In this document: piece after piece, positions 1 to 11,749 of the stretch
Layout: every line of letters begins with the position of its first letter
How positions within the stretch are numbered: position 1 is the stretch's first letter
Assembly: GCF_000247695.1 (NCBI RefSeq)
Contig: NW_004624730.1
Coordinates: forward strand, 34,725,424-34,789,423
Origin: Heterocephalus glaber
Lineage: Eukaryota; Chordata; Mammalia; Rodentia; Bathyergidae
DNA: 64,000 bases
Reading direction: 5' to 3'
Made by a program: the position numbers and the translations under genes
Notes under the pieces: model-generated
What the model was told of the DNA's origin: nothing
The model's database searches: none
What the model saw: only the letters and a program-made list of their open reading frames with translations

Positions 1-480
1 TTCCATAATTTGAAAGGACATTTCATTTATATTTCAGCACCGATTTGTTTAGGTTTGTCTGTGTGGGTCTTTGTGGGGTTAATGGCCAGGGGTGTAGTGG
101 GGTGAGGGAGCATTTAATTAGAATTCATTCCATGGTGACCCCTTTGTCCTCCTGGGTCAGCTCTAGTCACTTGTTTGTTTGCACTGGGCCTCTTGCCTTT
201 ATTGGATTTGGTAGCCTCTGTCAGTAAATGATAACTTATTTGAACAAGCTCCAGAATCACAGTTGTGTAGTTCTCAGAAGTTTCACGCCTTGGTGTTTTC
301 ACAATGGAGGGCTTGCTGACCAGGGGTCAGACCACCCCTCACTGAGGGGACTGGAAGCCAAAGGGCATAGAGTGGCCAGGTCTCATCCTGGGATGGAAGA
401 AGGACAGACACTCAGTGGCCCAACTGTGCTAATCCCATGAGCTGCAGCTAGGAATGCACCCTTCAGAAATGTGCACGTGT

Positions 481-690
481 AGTCAGGCATGATGGTGCCT
501 GTAATTCCAGCCCTCTGGGAGCCCAGCCTGGGCAACTTAGCTACAAGTGAGATCCTGTTTCAAAATGAAAAATATAAGAAAAAAAAACAAATTAAAAATA
601 TAAGTAAGGCTAAGGATACAGCTCCATGTAAAGAGCCTGGGTTCAATGACCAGTACTGCAGAAAAAATAAAAGAGAGAGAGAGAGAGTCA
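481..690 (+). repeat. Degenerate B1-ID composite SINE
   Basis: A B1-like left part (gatggtgcctgtaattccag, cagcctgggcaactt) is followed by an old ID-like unit (gggttcaatgaccagtac) and a (GA)n tract at about 673-688. Confidence 0.6.
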
Positions 691-1346
691 CAAATGTGCA
701 AAATGATGGATTACAAGGGTGTTCCTTGCAGCACAAGACTGGAAACAATCTAAATCCCCAGCAATAGAAGGTTGATTGAATAATGTATAGTTTCTGTATT
801 CAGTAGCCTACATAGGCACCTCACAGAGTGATGGGAGATGATCTTCAAAATACATTGCCACCTATACTCAGAATTGTGTATTATCATTTGTGTAAAAAAA
901 AGCAGTATGGGGGCTGCATGTGGAAAAAGGAGGATAAAATATATTTATGTATTTCCTTCTGCAAAATCTATTTGCTATTTGCTATTTGTTTTTCAGTAAC
1001 ACATTCTTAAATGTCTACAGATGAAATGTTGGGATGTCTTTGGATTCTCTTTGAAAATAGTCCAGAGTTGGGGGAAGGTACAGATTAAACAAGGCAAGCC
1101 CACGAGTTGATAATTATTGAAAGCTGGATAATGTTAACGGAAGGGTCCTCTCTCTCTTTCTCCCTCTCTCTCGGTTCCTCCCTATCTCATATTTCAAATT
1201 TCCATGATAAAACATTAAAAGCAATCATTAGGAGACCCCAGTTTTCCCTCACCCAGTGACTCTGAAGTGTGAATGAAGAACAAAAGGGGTCAAATAAAAA
1301 TGTCTCTTTGGTATATTACTTGGTAATTAAGAATCTGTGAGTCTAA

Positions 1347-2469
1347 AAAAGCTTCTGCACAGCAAGAGAAACCACCAGCAGTGTGAAGAGACAACCCACA
1401 GTGTGGAAAAAAATTTTCACCTGCTGTTCCTCAGATAAAGGTCTACTATCTTGAATCTATAAAGAACTTAAAAAGATCAGACCTCCCAAATTTAAAGACC
1501 CAATCCAAAAATGGGCATCTGAAATGAACAGCCATTTTGCACACAAAGAAGTAGAAATGGCAAATAAATACATGAAAAAATGTTCAACATCACTGGTCAT
1601 TTGAGAGATGCAAATGAAAACAACATTGAGATTCCACCTCACTCCAGAAAGAATGGCTGCTATCATGAAATCAACCAATAACAAATGCTGGCGGGGCTGT
1701 GGGGAAAGAAGAACACTGCTCCACTGCTGGTGGGAGTGTAGACTGGTGCAACCACTGTGGAAATCAATACGGAGAAACCTCAAAGAACTAGGACTGGAAG
1801 TCCCATTTGACCCAGCTTTTCCCCGATGGGTATATTCTTCCCCAAAGAATTAAAAGAATCATACCACAGTGATATATGTGTGCCCATGTTCATAGCAGCA
1901 CAATTTGTAATAGCTAAATCTTGGAAACACCCCCAATGCCCATCAACTGGAGACTGGATAAAGAAAATGTGTTTTTTTTAATAAAATGGAGTACTACTCA
2001 GCCATCAAAAATGAGAAATTAGAGACATTTATTGCTAAATGGATGCACATTGAGGTGATATTCTTAAATGAAATAAATAGGACACACGTAAATACTGAAT
2101 AGTTTCTCTAGTGTGAGAAACTGAAAGTGTAAATAAGGACTAAAAGGTGCAATAGATAATATGAAATAGGAAGAAAAGGGGCAAAGGGGAAGGGGAAGTG
2201 GGAGGGGTAGGGGAAAGGAAAGAAGGGAATGGAATTAATATGAGAAAATGAAAAAAAGGAAACAAAGTCTTTGTAAATAGGGAGGGATGGATGGGTTGAA
2301 GGGAGGGCAGGGGAAGGGGAAAAAAATAAGAACCAGTAGAGTATGTAAAGGTGCAAATTTCCAATGATGAATGTCATTATATTGTACACCTAAAATGTAC
2401 CAACAAAAGGATATACAAAAAAAAAGTGCAAGGTCCTGAGTTTGAATCTCCGGTACCAAAAAAAAAAAA
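1347..2469 (+). mobile_element. 5'-truncated L1 with SINE-derived 3' tail
   Basis: The ORF2 C-terminal region is recognisable at about 1640-1830 (NKCWRGCGER, TLLHCWWECR, PFDPAFP). A purine-rich L1 3' UTR follows at 2160-2330. After an A-run at about 2418 the sequence continues with the 3' half of an ID SINE (gtgcaaggtcctgag, ggtacc plus poly(A)). The whole block is flanked by an 18-bp duplication (1329-1346 and 2470-2487), so it looks like one insertion. ORF2 is a fragment. Confidence 0.85.
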
Positions 2470-2532
2470 AAGAATCTGTGAGTCTAATGGATTCAACATG
2501 TAAATAATTTATCTTTTTAAAGTGAGTTTTCA

Positions 2533-2616
2533 GGGCTGGGGATTTAGCTCAGTGGTTCTGACGCCTGCCTTGCAAGCACGAGGACCCAAGTTTGATCCCC
2601 AGTACCAAAAAAAAAA
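2533..2616 (+). repeat. ID-like SINE
   Basis: Full-length tRNA-derived unit: gatttagctcagtggttctg (A box), gtttgatcccc (B box) and a poly(A) tail. Confidence 0.85.
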
Positions 2617-2883
2617 GAGTTTTCATGTGCCTCTCTCCTCTGTGTTGCTGACAGCTCCTTGCAGGTGCTGGGTTTTATTCACATCTGTATCCTGATGCTT
2701 AGCACACAGCCTGCCACACAGCAAGTGCTCATATGCATTTCCTGAGCAAATGGAATCTTGAATCTTACACCATACCCTACAATTGGTGTAATAGAGCACT
2801 GAAGTGTCACAGACCCCCATAACTGCTTCATAATGTACAGTGATGGTCAGTGCCACTGATTTTTTTAAAACAGTTGAACCCTG

Positions 2884-2972
2884 GGCCCAGGGATTTAGCT
2901 CAGTGGCACTGTGGCTGCTTCACAAATGCAAAGTCCTGAGTTCAATCCCCGGTGCCAAAGAAAAAAGAAAGA
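2884..2972 (+). repeat. ID-like SINE
   Basis: ggatttagctcagtggcact with B box gttcaatcccc and an A-rich tail. More diverged than the copy at 2533. Confidence 0.8.
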
Positions 2973-3019
2973 TAAAGTAGTAGATAGATAAAGTATTCCA
3001 AACAATAAGTTGCTTCTAA

Positions 3020-3180
3020 ATATCAGAACTGAGGGACTTAAAGGTCACTTTGTGCAACTTTCTTATACAATGAATGAGGAAAACAAGTTTCAGAGAAGTA
3101 AGAGAGTTTTGCAAGGTCACACAGCTGGTAGGAACAGAGCCCAAACTAGAACTTAGCCTCCTTCACCCAATTTGGGTTTT
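3020..3180 (+). repeat. MIR-like SINE
   Basis: Contains the MIR core signature: gaggaaaacaagtttcagag, then ttttgcaaggtcacacagct and ggaacagagcccaaac. Confidence 0.65.
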
Positions 3181-3209
3181 ACTTCTCATACCATTCAGCT
3201 CCCTGACTG

Positions 3210-3300
3210 TTTTTTGGGTTTTTTTGGTACCAGGAATCGAACTCGGGTCCTTGCACTTGCGCAGCAGGCAGCGAAACCACTGAGCTAAATCCCCAGCCCT
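3210..3300 (-). repeat. ID-like SINE
   Basis: Reverse copy: a T-run, ggtaccaggaatcgaactcg and cactgagctaaatccccagc. Confidence 0.85.
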
Positions 3301-3383
3301 ATGTCCCTTACTTTTAAGAAAACTTAAAATTCAAGAACCTTAATTTCCAAAACAATCAGATGTGTGATTATTCTCATTAGAAA

Positions 3384-3468
3384 GGGTTTTGATTTAGCTC
3401 AGTGGTTCTGGCGCCTGCCTCGCAAGTGCAAGGTCCCAAGTTCTATCCCTGGTACCAAAAAAAAAAAC
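3384..3468 (+). repeat. ID-like SINE
   Basis: gatttagctcagtggttctg, gcgcctgcctcgcaagtgca, ggtacc plus poly(A). The 5' end has lost the gggctgggg start. Confidence 0.8.
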
Positions 3469-3768
3469 AAACCACAAATAGGATTTTGGTCCATACTTTT
3501 TTAAAAGACATGAATTCTCTAAAGTTTCTTTGGATTATGAGTGAATTTTTTAAACTCACCTCAGCATCTAGCTTGTTAGAACAAGAGCAACTGTATAAAA
3601 TCTGATGCTGCCCGAGCCATGGCCTCGGTCCTGTCATGTCAGATGTCACAGGGTGCTTTCAACGTGCCAAGTCAAAAAATAAACAAATCAATCAAAGATA
3701 ATACACCAAGACTGTAAATAAATGGGGGGAAGGGGCGTGGATTTCAAGCATTTTATAAGATTACACCT

Positions 3769-3840
3769 TCTGGGTGGTTCTGCCACCTGCCTCACAAGTG
3801 CAAGGTCCCCGAGTTCAATCCCTGGTACCGAAAAAATAAA
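3769..3840 (+). repeat. ID-like SINE, 5'-truncated
   Basis: Starts inside the A box (gggtggttctgccacctgcc) and continues through cgagttcaatccctggtacc to an A-rich tail. Confidence 0.75.
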
Positions 3841-4330
3841 AAAATTATACCCTCTAAAAATCACATTGAGAAGAAAAATTTTTAAATTAAAAACGTCAGG
3901 GTAAGCCGGGCTTGTAGTTTAATTTTGTTGGCTTTCCAAGCAGTATATATAACTACAGTGGTCTTTTGTGTTGTTCATGTTCTGGGCTTTTCCATTGCAA
4001 AGAATTTTGTAGCTTTGTCCAGCACTTCTTTCAAACATCTTGCAACACTTCCATCCCCCCACAGAAGGAGGTGGCTGGATTTCTTTGCTGTTAAGAGGAT
4101 TACTCAGCTGATCTCCTTTGTATAATTCAGAAGACTCTGAGTAACAGAAAAAAGCAAAAAACAACTCCAACAAGCGAGATGTCAAGGAGAGAGGGTATAG
4201 GCAGGTGCTGCACTCCAGAGATGCTCACTAAGCAGGGAAGGCCAAAGGATCTTCTCACACAGATAAAGCTGGAGTGGCAGAAGTGGTGTGCTGGGCACCA
4301 TTTTCAGAGGCAAGCAGAAGGGTTCAGAGA

Positions 4331-4545
4331 CTGAAGAGAAATAATATGCTAAGATACAGAAAATTAAATTTCAACTCCCCCCATTTCTCTGTGACTGTCA
4401 TCCCTTAAATGTTCCCATTTATTCCTTGCATGAGTCACTTGGGCTGAACTTACAAAAACTGGTCCCTAGTTACTCCTCAAATGTAGGATGCATCTCTTCT
4501 AGTGAAATTGCAAGACACTTCCGGAAAAGCCAGGACTTTATAATT
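4331..4545. repeat. Local duplication, copy 1
   Basis: This 215-bp block (ctgaagagaaataat to ggactttataatt) recurs at 5695-5923 with only scattered mismatches. Copy 1 lacks about 14 bp present in copy 2. I do not recognise it as a mobile element. Confidence 0.85.
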
Positions 4546-4859
4546 TAGCCTGTATCCAACCTTCAAGGGTTAAGCTGTAAGCCTGAGAACTTTGGGTGAG
4601 TCAGGGCCAGAGTCTGGCTAAGAAATGAGACACCTTATCTCTAATCAGCACTGCCTCAAAATAGCCGTCATCCCTCAGGCAGAGACTTGTCATCCCAGCA
4701 CAGCACAGTGCACAGAGGTGCTGAGTTCTACTTAATCAGAAAGTCAATGAGGGTGCCTTATTCATCATTCACAAAAAATTAGATCTCTCTGGATGGAGCA
4801 GTGCATAATTTAGCAATCTTTAAGATGCCTAGAATCAGGATGTTCCAACCAGAAAGGAC

Positions 4860-4985
4860 CTTACAATTTACCTGGGCCAACTATTCATTTTACAGATGGG
4901 TGAACTGAGACCCAGGGAGACAAATGATTGCATGAGAACACGAAGGGAATCAGTGGCTGCACTGAGGACTTGGATTAGAGCAGGC
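4860..4985 (+). repeat. MIR-like SINE
   Basis: attttacagatgggtgaact, gagacccagggagac and a tail resembling the MIR core. Confidence 0.6.
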
Positions 4986-5694
4986 ATTCTCTTTCTCTTG
5001 GCAAAGCTGTTCTTCTCATCTGAAAAATGAAACACTCATGCCCCTGGTCAATTTTCCTTCTGTTAAGGAAATCATTTCCAATGCTTTAAGAGTTTCCAAA
5101 TCAACTTTTACAGCCAGCCCTTTTAAAATTATTTCATTGTGAGTCTCTCAAACTTCCTCTTCTATCTTCATGATCCACAAAGTTTTACTTCTGAAGTTCT
5201 ATATATGGGCTGCCACTGTTGTTTCTTTTGCTGCTGCTAGAAGAGAATGTTATAAATGGCAAATTGAAGTACTTTGTGAGTTGTTCTTAGGATGGGGTTA
5301 GACAAAAATGCCTATTAGTCTCATCACTGCTCACCTCTGCCAAAGGAAGTGACTCACAGTTCAGAACGTGCCCTCCCAGAGTTCATCAGTGAGGCTCAGC
5401 TCAAACATTCCTGCTGCCACACTGCCTAATCACCATTTGCATACTGTGCCCCCTTTGTGCATCCTCCACACAGTATGGGCTCTATCCCAAACTGCCTGAG
5501 GCACACAAGGTCCAAAGAGGGGTGGGGAAATGCCTGAAGCTTGGGAAAAGCTGCCGGAAACTGGACAGAGTGGTGGGGATTTAGAGCATGGACAGTTCAA
5601 GGGCTGGAATGTGCTGGTAGGAAAATGTGTTGCTCTGTGTATCTTAAAACAGTTTTGTTTCAGGTTATTACTATCTAGAACTTCGTGTCAGAAA

Positions 5695-5923
5695 CTGAAG
5701 AGAAATAATGTGTTAAGAGACAGAAAATTAAATTTCAACTCCCTCCATTTCTCTGTGACTGTCATCCCTTAAATGTTCCCATTTATTCCTTGCATGAGTC
5801 ACTTGGGCTGAACTTATCACAGCTGTTAGGTAAAAACTGGTCCCTAGTTACTCCTCAAATGTAGGATGCATCTCTTCTAGTGAAACTGCAAGACACTTCC
5901 GGAAAAGCCAGGACTTTATAATT
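5695..5923. repeat. Local duplication, copy 2
   Basis: Same orientation as copy 1 at 4331-4545, 1.36 kb away. It includes an extra segment (tcacagctgttagg) after gggctgaactta. Confidence 0.85.
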
Positions 5924-8530
5924 CCCACAAGGTTTCTTACTGAGGACTGAAGAAACAGCAGGTGCTTAATGAATATTTAATGACCATATTCTTTTGGATC
6001 AGCATCACAGTTCTAGACTCATTTTGTGCTAAAGTCAGGTCATCCCATATAGGCTCTTACATTCACCAGACGGTAAAAGGGTGAAAGAACCATCACCCAA
6101 GGTTTAGACCCAGTGAATGACAGAGCTAGGTTTCAATCACAGGGCCTCTGAAACTAAATCCAACTTTCTCTAATTCTTCTATCACAGGGTAGAGACAGAA
6201 AATATTATGGTACAGATCTTTAGGTTCAAGTCAATGAAAACTGAAGTAATGTTAGTTCATAGGGGAGAGGGTCTTACAATTTTCATGTTCTTTCAAAAGG
6301 GCAATTTAACTGATATATATCCTTAACATTATACAAGTTGCACAAACATTTCTTACAATTATATAATTGTAAAAAATCTTTTTTCTAACAGTTCAATCAT
6401 AATTGTTTTACCAGAATAAAAAACAGGTTCCTTTATAGCTGAAGAACTAAAAATTGGAGGCAAATTAATGCCTAATAAGTGAGATAAATTTCTATAAGGT
6501 AATGCTTTATTTTCCTGATTAATATCAACTCAACAATAGAGTTAGAACTTTCTCAGAAACATGCATATTCATGTTCCAAGATTATGCTATGAAAAGCATC
6601 AACAGGCATTTATTAAATGCCTTCTGGTTACGCAGCATGGTTTGGCTGGCTTTCTAGTTTTGCCCTCAGCAAGCTATGGAATTACTGTTAGACCCAATAT
6701 TTTTGAATGCCAATCATGGGACAGGAACCTTGGAAGACACATTAGATCTTATTAAATGTAATCCTCACATCAAACTGACGATTAACAAATGAGAGCTGAG
6801 GAGCAAAGAGATTAATTAACTCAAAATCACACTGCCAATAAATAGCAAAGGTGGGATCAGAACCAGATATTGAGGACTATAAGGCCTATATTTTTCCAAC
6901 TGTACCAGAGCTTCTCAACCCTAATTCATATTAAGGTCACCTAAGGAGATTTTTTGTAACACTGATGTTTGAGTCTTACCTCAGACTACATATATCAGAA
7001 TATCTGAGGATAGAGCCTGGATTTTTAAAAACCTGCATTAATTATAGCAGTGAAGGTTATAAACCACCATACTAGTTTGGCTGAGCTTCAGTTTTTCAAC
7101 TGTGAAGTGAGGGTCTTAGATGGACATCTCTAAGACTCTTTAGTCAGCTCTGTAGTTGTAAGAACGGTGATGACCCTGGGTCAATTAGTGCTTCAGTAGC
7201 CCCACTTTGCACTCGGAGGAAGCAGTAGTCACTCCTACTGCCAGATACTCTCCCAGACTTTTATTTGAAGAGACTGAGTGAAGCTGCATCCAAATATGAG
7301 ATCCAAATATCCAAAACTGAGACTCTAAAGTATATAATTATGTCACGTGTAAATATTGTAATAATACTAATATAACAATCATTATATAGTATAAAAATCA
7401 GAACAAGGCCCTAAAACTCTAAAAGATTCCCCTGCCACACTTCTATCTTCCTTTTCAGATATTGATCATACCTGTTTGTTGAGATCTCTAATGATCCAAA
7501 CTATTTTAATGCTACCCCTTCTACCATCATCAATTGAAGTTTTTGGAAATGTTTATACACTCTGACCCAGAATTCCTATCTTAGATATCTACTAAGTAGG
7601 TAAAGCAAAAGCAGACCCAGCTTTAAGAGGAAAGATTTCCATTGTACTAATTATATAATATAGTGGAAACTGGACATAACTCGTATTTCTAACAGCTTTT
7701 GTAGTTCTTTGGCTTTTGCAGAGGATAATTTAGTAAAATATGATGTAGGCTATTAAACAGAAAAATGTTCATTATGAATGGCATTTACATACAAGCTTTC
7801 AGATGATATGAAAAATAACACAGTATTAAATGAAAAATGTAGGTTACAGTATAACAAAAAGTTAATGTAGGAGTTAAATTACATAGAGTTGAATAATCTC
7901 AATTATATACTGATTTTTATTTATAAAAAAGATAAATAATATTATGCAAAGGTTAAAGTACCTGAAGTTATTTTCACCAATGACCCAATGCTAAGTGTTT
8001 TCAGATCAGAATATACAGGCCGTATCTAGATCTGGATTCTAAGTCTGTATACATACAGCAGGTCTTAGAAACCACAGAGCAGAAACGTGCAAGCACAGGC
8101 AAACATGTCTTTTTTAAGATGTAGGAAGTAAAGATGAATTTAAAATACAGAAAAAACGAATCAAGATAAGGGAAAGGTAATTAAGAAAACCCAATGGGCC
8201 AGGTCAGTTCTACGTTCCTATGAAAGACTCAGGATAGAAAGAAATAAGGTTTCCAAATGAGTTAATAACCAAGGTTGCCATCTTCCAAGTACTTTCCTTG
8301 TCATTGTAAGACAGGCTCCTCAAAACCCTCCAGGTGGGTAGGAAGGTTCCTATTGATGTCAGTCCTGATTTAAAGAAGAGAACAGCCTCAAGAAGGTGAG
8401 GGGGCTTGCTAGTGACATGGTGGCACCTTACGCAGGAACTTGTGTGAGGTATATTGAAGATAGGTAAGTTAATTAGCTATCTTGTAGGCAGTTAGATAGG
8501 GCCGGCCTTTAAGGAACCAACATGGAGGAC
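5924..8530. other. Intergenic, no gene seen
   Basis: AT-rich anonymous DNA. A MIR-like stretch lies at 6740-6880 (gctgaggagcaaagagatta) and a MER5-type hAT relic at about 6905-7075 (cttctcaacc, ctaaggagatt). No open frame has family character. Confidence 0.6.
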
Positions 8531-9150
8531 AGTTGAGAAGCCAACAGGAAAGACAATCAAGACACAAAGAAGGCCAGCATTGTAAAAGAAGAGGAAACTA
8601 CCACACCCACATGCTTTCCCTAAGGATGAATAGCAGTGATTGATATTCTAAATAGGTATCAATCACCTGGGTGGGGGACCAGGATCTTCCAAGAAAAATC
8701 CCTGACCCACCCCTTACCACTGAAAAACCTTGGTCATTTCTTGTACACTTGCTACGTGACTTGTGTCCCCATTGGATCCCCATTTAATCAATATTACCTA
8801 AGTGACTATACTTATCATAATCTTATTGGTTGTTCATAGTTTTGTCCACCTTGTGATTTGTCATTGGATCAGTATTACCCAAGCAACTGTACTTGCAATC
8901 TTACTAGTTGACTATAGTTTTGTCCCACCTTGAACCCGGCTCACCTAGTGGCTTTGTCCCATAAAACACCTTTGAGAAGTTGGGTGAGGGGGCAACTCAC
9001 TTTCTGGTACCCCTTCTGTCTCTCTTAGAAGCTTTCCTTCTCTTAAGAAATTTTTCCTACTTTTAATGTCCATTGTTCCTAGAATTCATTCTTCGATTTT
9101 AGAGAACATGAACTTGAGTTTCAGATACCTAGCAGGTTTGGAAGTTACAT
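8530..9150 (+). mobile_element. ERV LTR (gamma-type), probably solo
   Basis: The layout fits an LTR. U3 holds an imperfect direct repeat of about 85-100 bp (cattggatc to tagttttgtcc at about 8770-8850 and 8863-8928). A TATA-like cataaaac follows at 8961-8968, then a pyrimidine-rich R/U5 with tctgtctctcttagaagctt. The usual AATAAA is degraded. Exact ends and a target duplication were not found and no internal retroviral sequence adjoins it. Confidence 0.65.
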
Positions 9151-9189
9151 CTATTCCCTCTACATCAGGTAAATGGTGACAGCTTTGTG

Positions 9190-9520
9190 CTCAGTGCCCA
9201 CGGGTGCGTTCAGACGTCAGCCAGGCACAGACAAGGTGGTGTCCAGGAGTCTCATGGGGAATCGCTCGGGAATGTGGCAGCAACTGGCCACAGGATGCAA
9301 GGCGGGCTGTCAGGGAGACATCCATGGTTAGCTTGCGCACCGAGTCCTTCCAGAGGCACAGCACTAGCAAGGCATGGGATGAGAGGTGTACCGTCCTCGG
9401 TCCCCGCCTCTCCATCCCTTGTGACCAGGACCCACCCTAGCTCGACCTCAGCCACAGCCACAAGGGTCTCCTCAAAGTTCCTGTGCCCCACCCCACCCAG
9501 CTGATGCTGTTCTTCTGTGT
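9190..9520. other. CpG-containing GC-rich block of unknown origin
   Basis: Much GC-richer than its flanks. Frames stay open for 74-105 codons on both strands, but none carries a recognisable motif. It could be ERV interior, a pseudogene fragment or a small regulatory island. Confidence 0.35.
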
Positions 9521-9720
9521 TTAGTTTTTCCTGTTGGACGCACCGAGCTTTGTACTTTTGCCAATAGCAAGTGTTTGCTCAGCAATTCAAGTACTACCTG
9601 GAGATTGCAGGTGGTGAGCTCCATGTTCTATATTCCAGGATGATGTGGGTTGGAGGGACAGTCAAGGGCCTGATTTTCAGAGGTGTGCAGTGGCTAGGGC
9701 CAAATCCCAGAATTCTGCTA

Positions 9721-10140
9721 TCTTAGTTACTTTTCTCATTGCTGAGACAAAATACCCAACACCCAAAGTTAAAGGAGAAAAGGTTTATTTAGCTCACAGT
9801 CTGTAGAGGTTTCAGTCCATAATCAGCTAGCATCAAGGAAGGTGGGGTGGCAGACAGGCCCTGCAGAGGAGAAACAGGTCATGGTGGCCAGAAGATACTG
9901 AAAGCAACAAAAGGACCTTAACAGCATCCTTCTGCCCCTTATGTCTTATTCAGACCTCATAGGGTGGGTAGCACTCACATCCTTAATCCTAGTGCCCTTG
10001 AGCCTAGCGTTGCACCATGAATCAATTCCAGTGTCACACACTCTAGATCCAGCCACCTCAGTAAAAGCCCCACCTATAGCTGTGTGAGGCTTTGTGGGGA
10101 CATTTAAACACAACCATAACACCTGCCCTTGACTCTGAGG
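9721..10140 (-). mobile_element. MaLR/ERVL-type LTR relic
   Basis: Read on the minus strand it ends with atggactgaaacctctacag, gagctaaataaacc (poly(A) signal) and a run to ttgtctcagcaatgagaaaa, a pattern shared by mammalian MaLR-class LTRs. Similar minus-strand relics occur at 53550, 55195 and 59000. Confidence 0.6.
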
Positions 10141-10631
10141 GGAACTCACTGGGTGGTTCTATAATAAAGAGTAACCTGGGACACACTTCTGTTGACACCC
10201 TTAAAAGGACTAGTTAAAAAAAAAAGACTAGTTCACTCAGGGATGATGATGGTAACAAACAGGAATGAGATGGTGCTCCTTTCATTCTTGTGTCACACTC
10301 TGCTCCTTTTTAAAGACAAAATAGGTCCCATTTTTGCTATTAAATAGGATTTTCAAATTTCAGAAACCACAGTAAACTATTTTAGCTTTTTAAAAATTTC
10401 AAAGTAAAACTTAATCCACACTTGGGTTTTTTTTTTCTAGATTTGAAAATCTATTTGAAATTTGCACAAATGCCTTTCATCTCAGTCCCTTTTATCCAAA
10501 TAGAGGTATAAAATCGTATTTGCCTTTCCTTCCACAGAATGCATTTCAGATATCTCTCATACACATCAACTGGCTCACTTTAAATATAGTCTTATTAAAT
10601 GGTGCTCCCAATGCTTATCATTGTGAGGGGG

Positions 10632-10772
10632 TTTGTTGTTGTTGGTGGTGGTGGGGGGGTTTTTTTGACAGAGTCTGGTCATTACCTAAGCTGGCCTTGA
10701 ACTCACAACCCTCCTACCTCAATCTCCTGAGTGCTAGAATTGCAGGTGTGTACCAGCATTCCCAGTTTATCT
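10632..10772 (-). repeat. B1-like SINE
   Basis: T-run, gacagagtctggtcattacc, gctggccttgaactcacaac and gagtgctagaattgcaggtg: the reverse complement of a 7SL-derived B1 monomer. Confidence 0.8.
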
Positions 10773-10792
10773 TTGCCTTTTAAAAAGGAGTT

Positions 10793-11199
10793 TGTCAGGT
10801 AAAAGGGCTGAAGACCAAGACCAGACCAGGCCACAACAAACCTTTATTAGGGGAATAGATCTGCCGGGCTGCCTCTGAACAAAGGAGATACAAAAGCAAC
10901 ATGGCCGGGGCAGGGAGAGTCTTTTATAGAGACAGGGGTGGCGTTTGTAGGGGCTGAGGCGGGGTTGAGTGAGGTAGTGATCAAGGAGTGGAGGAGCCGG
11001 TGACGTTACTAGGTGGTAGGAGGTGAGCGAGTATTAGGTTACTCTCTAGGTGGGACCAGGGGCATGCTGGGAAGAAGGGTTTGTTCTTTGGTGGGAGCAA
11101 ACATCTTGGCATGACGTCACACAGGGGAGGGGGCAAGGCACCATAGGAAGAGGGCAGCTACTATACATAATGGCTGCTGAGGTAGTGGAAGACCTATCA
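10793..11199 (-). mobile_element. Solo LTR, 407 bp, 5-bp target duplication
   Basis: The element runs TG...CA and is flanked by gagtt on both sides (10788-10792 and 11200-11204). Minus-strand order: U3 with a perfect CRE (tgacgtca, 11112-11119), TATA box (tctataaaag, about 10921-10930), poly(A) signal AATAAA (about 10843-10848) and U5 ending ctgaca. No internal sequence is present, so it arose by LTR-LTR recombination. A 5-bp duplication fits ERVL/ERV3-type integrases, but the family was not identified. Confidence 0.85.
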
Positions 11200-11361
11200 G
11201 AGTTTTATGTTGCCAACAACATCAGCAATGATAACAGATTGAGTACAATACTTTGCAATTTAAAATTTTTTCCTTCCTGAAATCAAAATGGTCTCTGTCT
11301 GGATTAGACTGCTCTAGTACTTAACAGAGATGCTTTCTCAGATCATTTAACATTATACCCC

Positions 11362-11530
11362 TAGACAGGCATGGTGGTGCATGCCTTTAACCCCAGTACT
11401 CAGGAGGCTGAGGCAGGAGAATTGTCGAGTTTGAGGCCAGCCTGGGCTATGTAGTGAGTTAAAGGCCAGTGAACTACATGGAAAGACCCTGTCTCAAAAA
11501 AAAAACCAAACCAACAAACAAAAATAAACA
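11362..11530 (+). repeat. B1-like SINE
   Basis: aggcatggtggtgcatgcct, caggaggctgaggcaggaga, gaggccagcctgggctatgt and gaccctgtctcaaaaa. Confidence 0.88.
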
Positions 11531-11578
11531 ACTTTTTTTTTTTAAAGAAGTGGAAGTATATAAAAATTAGTTATCCTA

Positions 11579-11672
11579 GGCTGGGGATTTAGCTCAGTGG
11601 AGCCGTGGCTGCCTCGAAAGCACAAGATCCTGAGTTTGATTTAAAAAAATCCTGAGTTTGATGACAAAAAAA
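11579..11672 (+). repeat. ID-like SINE with duplicated B-box tail
   Basis: Starts ggctggggatttagctcagt. The segment atcctgagtttgat occurs twice around a short A-run (11625-11640 and 11648-11661), indicating slippage or a second insertion. Confidence 0.8.
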
Positions 11673-11749
11673 ATTAGTCATCCTGGAGTCTCTGAAAATG
11701 TTCTTCCAATTTGCTTTAAACAGCACACGAAATCTTGTGTGAGAAACCC

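Noticed and set aside
2108..2459. Minus-strand Phe/Pro/Ser-rich frames
   Set aside because: They are the reverse strand of the purine-rich L1 3' UTR, not a protein.
9187..9504. Frames of 74-105 codons on both strands
   Set aside because: Open on both strands because of composition; kept only as an unexplained block, not as a gene.
11050..11280. 76-codon plus-strand frame at 11050
   Set aside because: Lies mostly in the antisense U3 of the solo LTR and runs across its end into host DNA.
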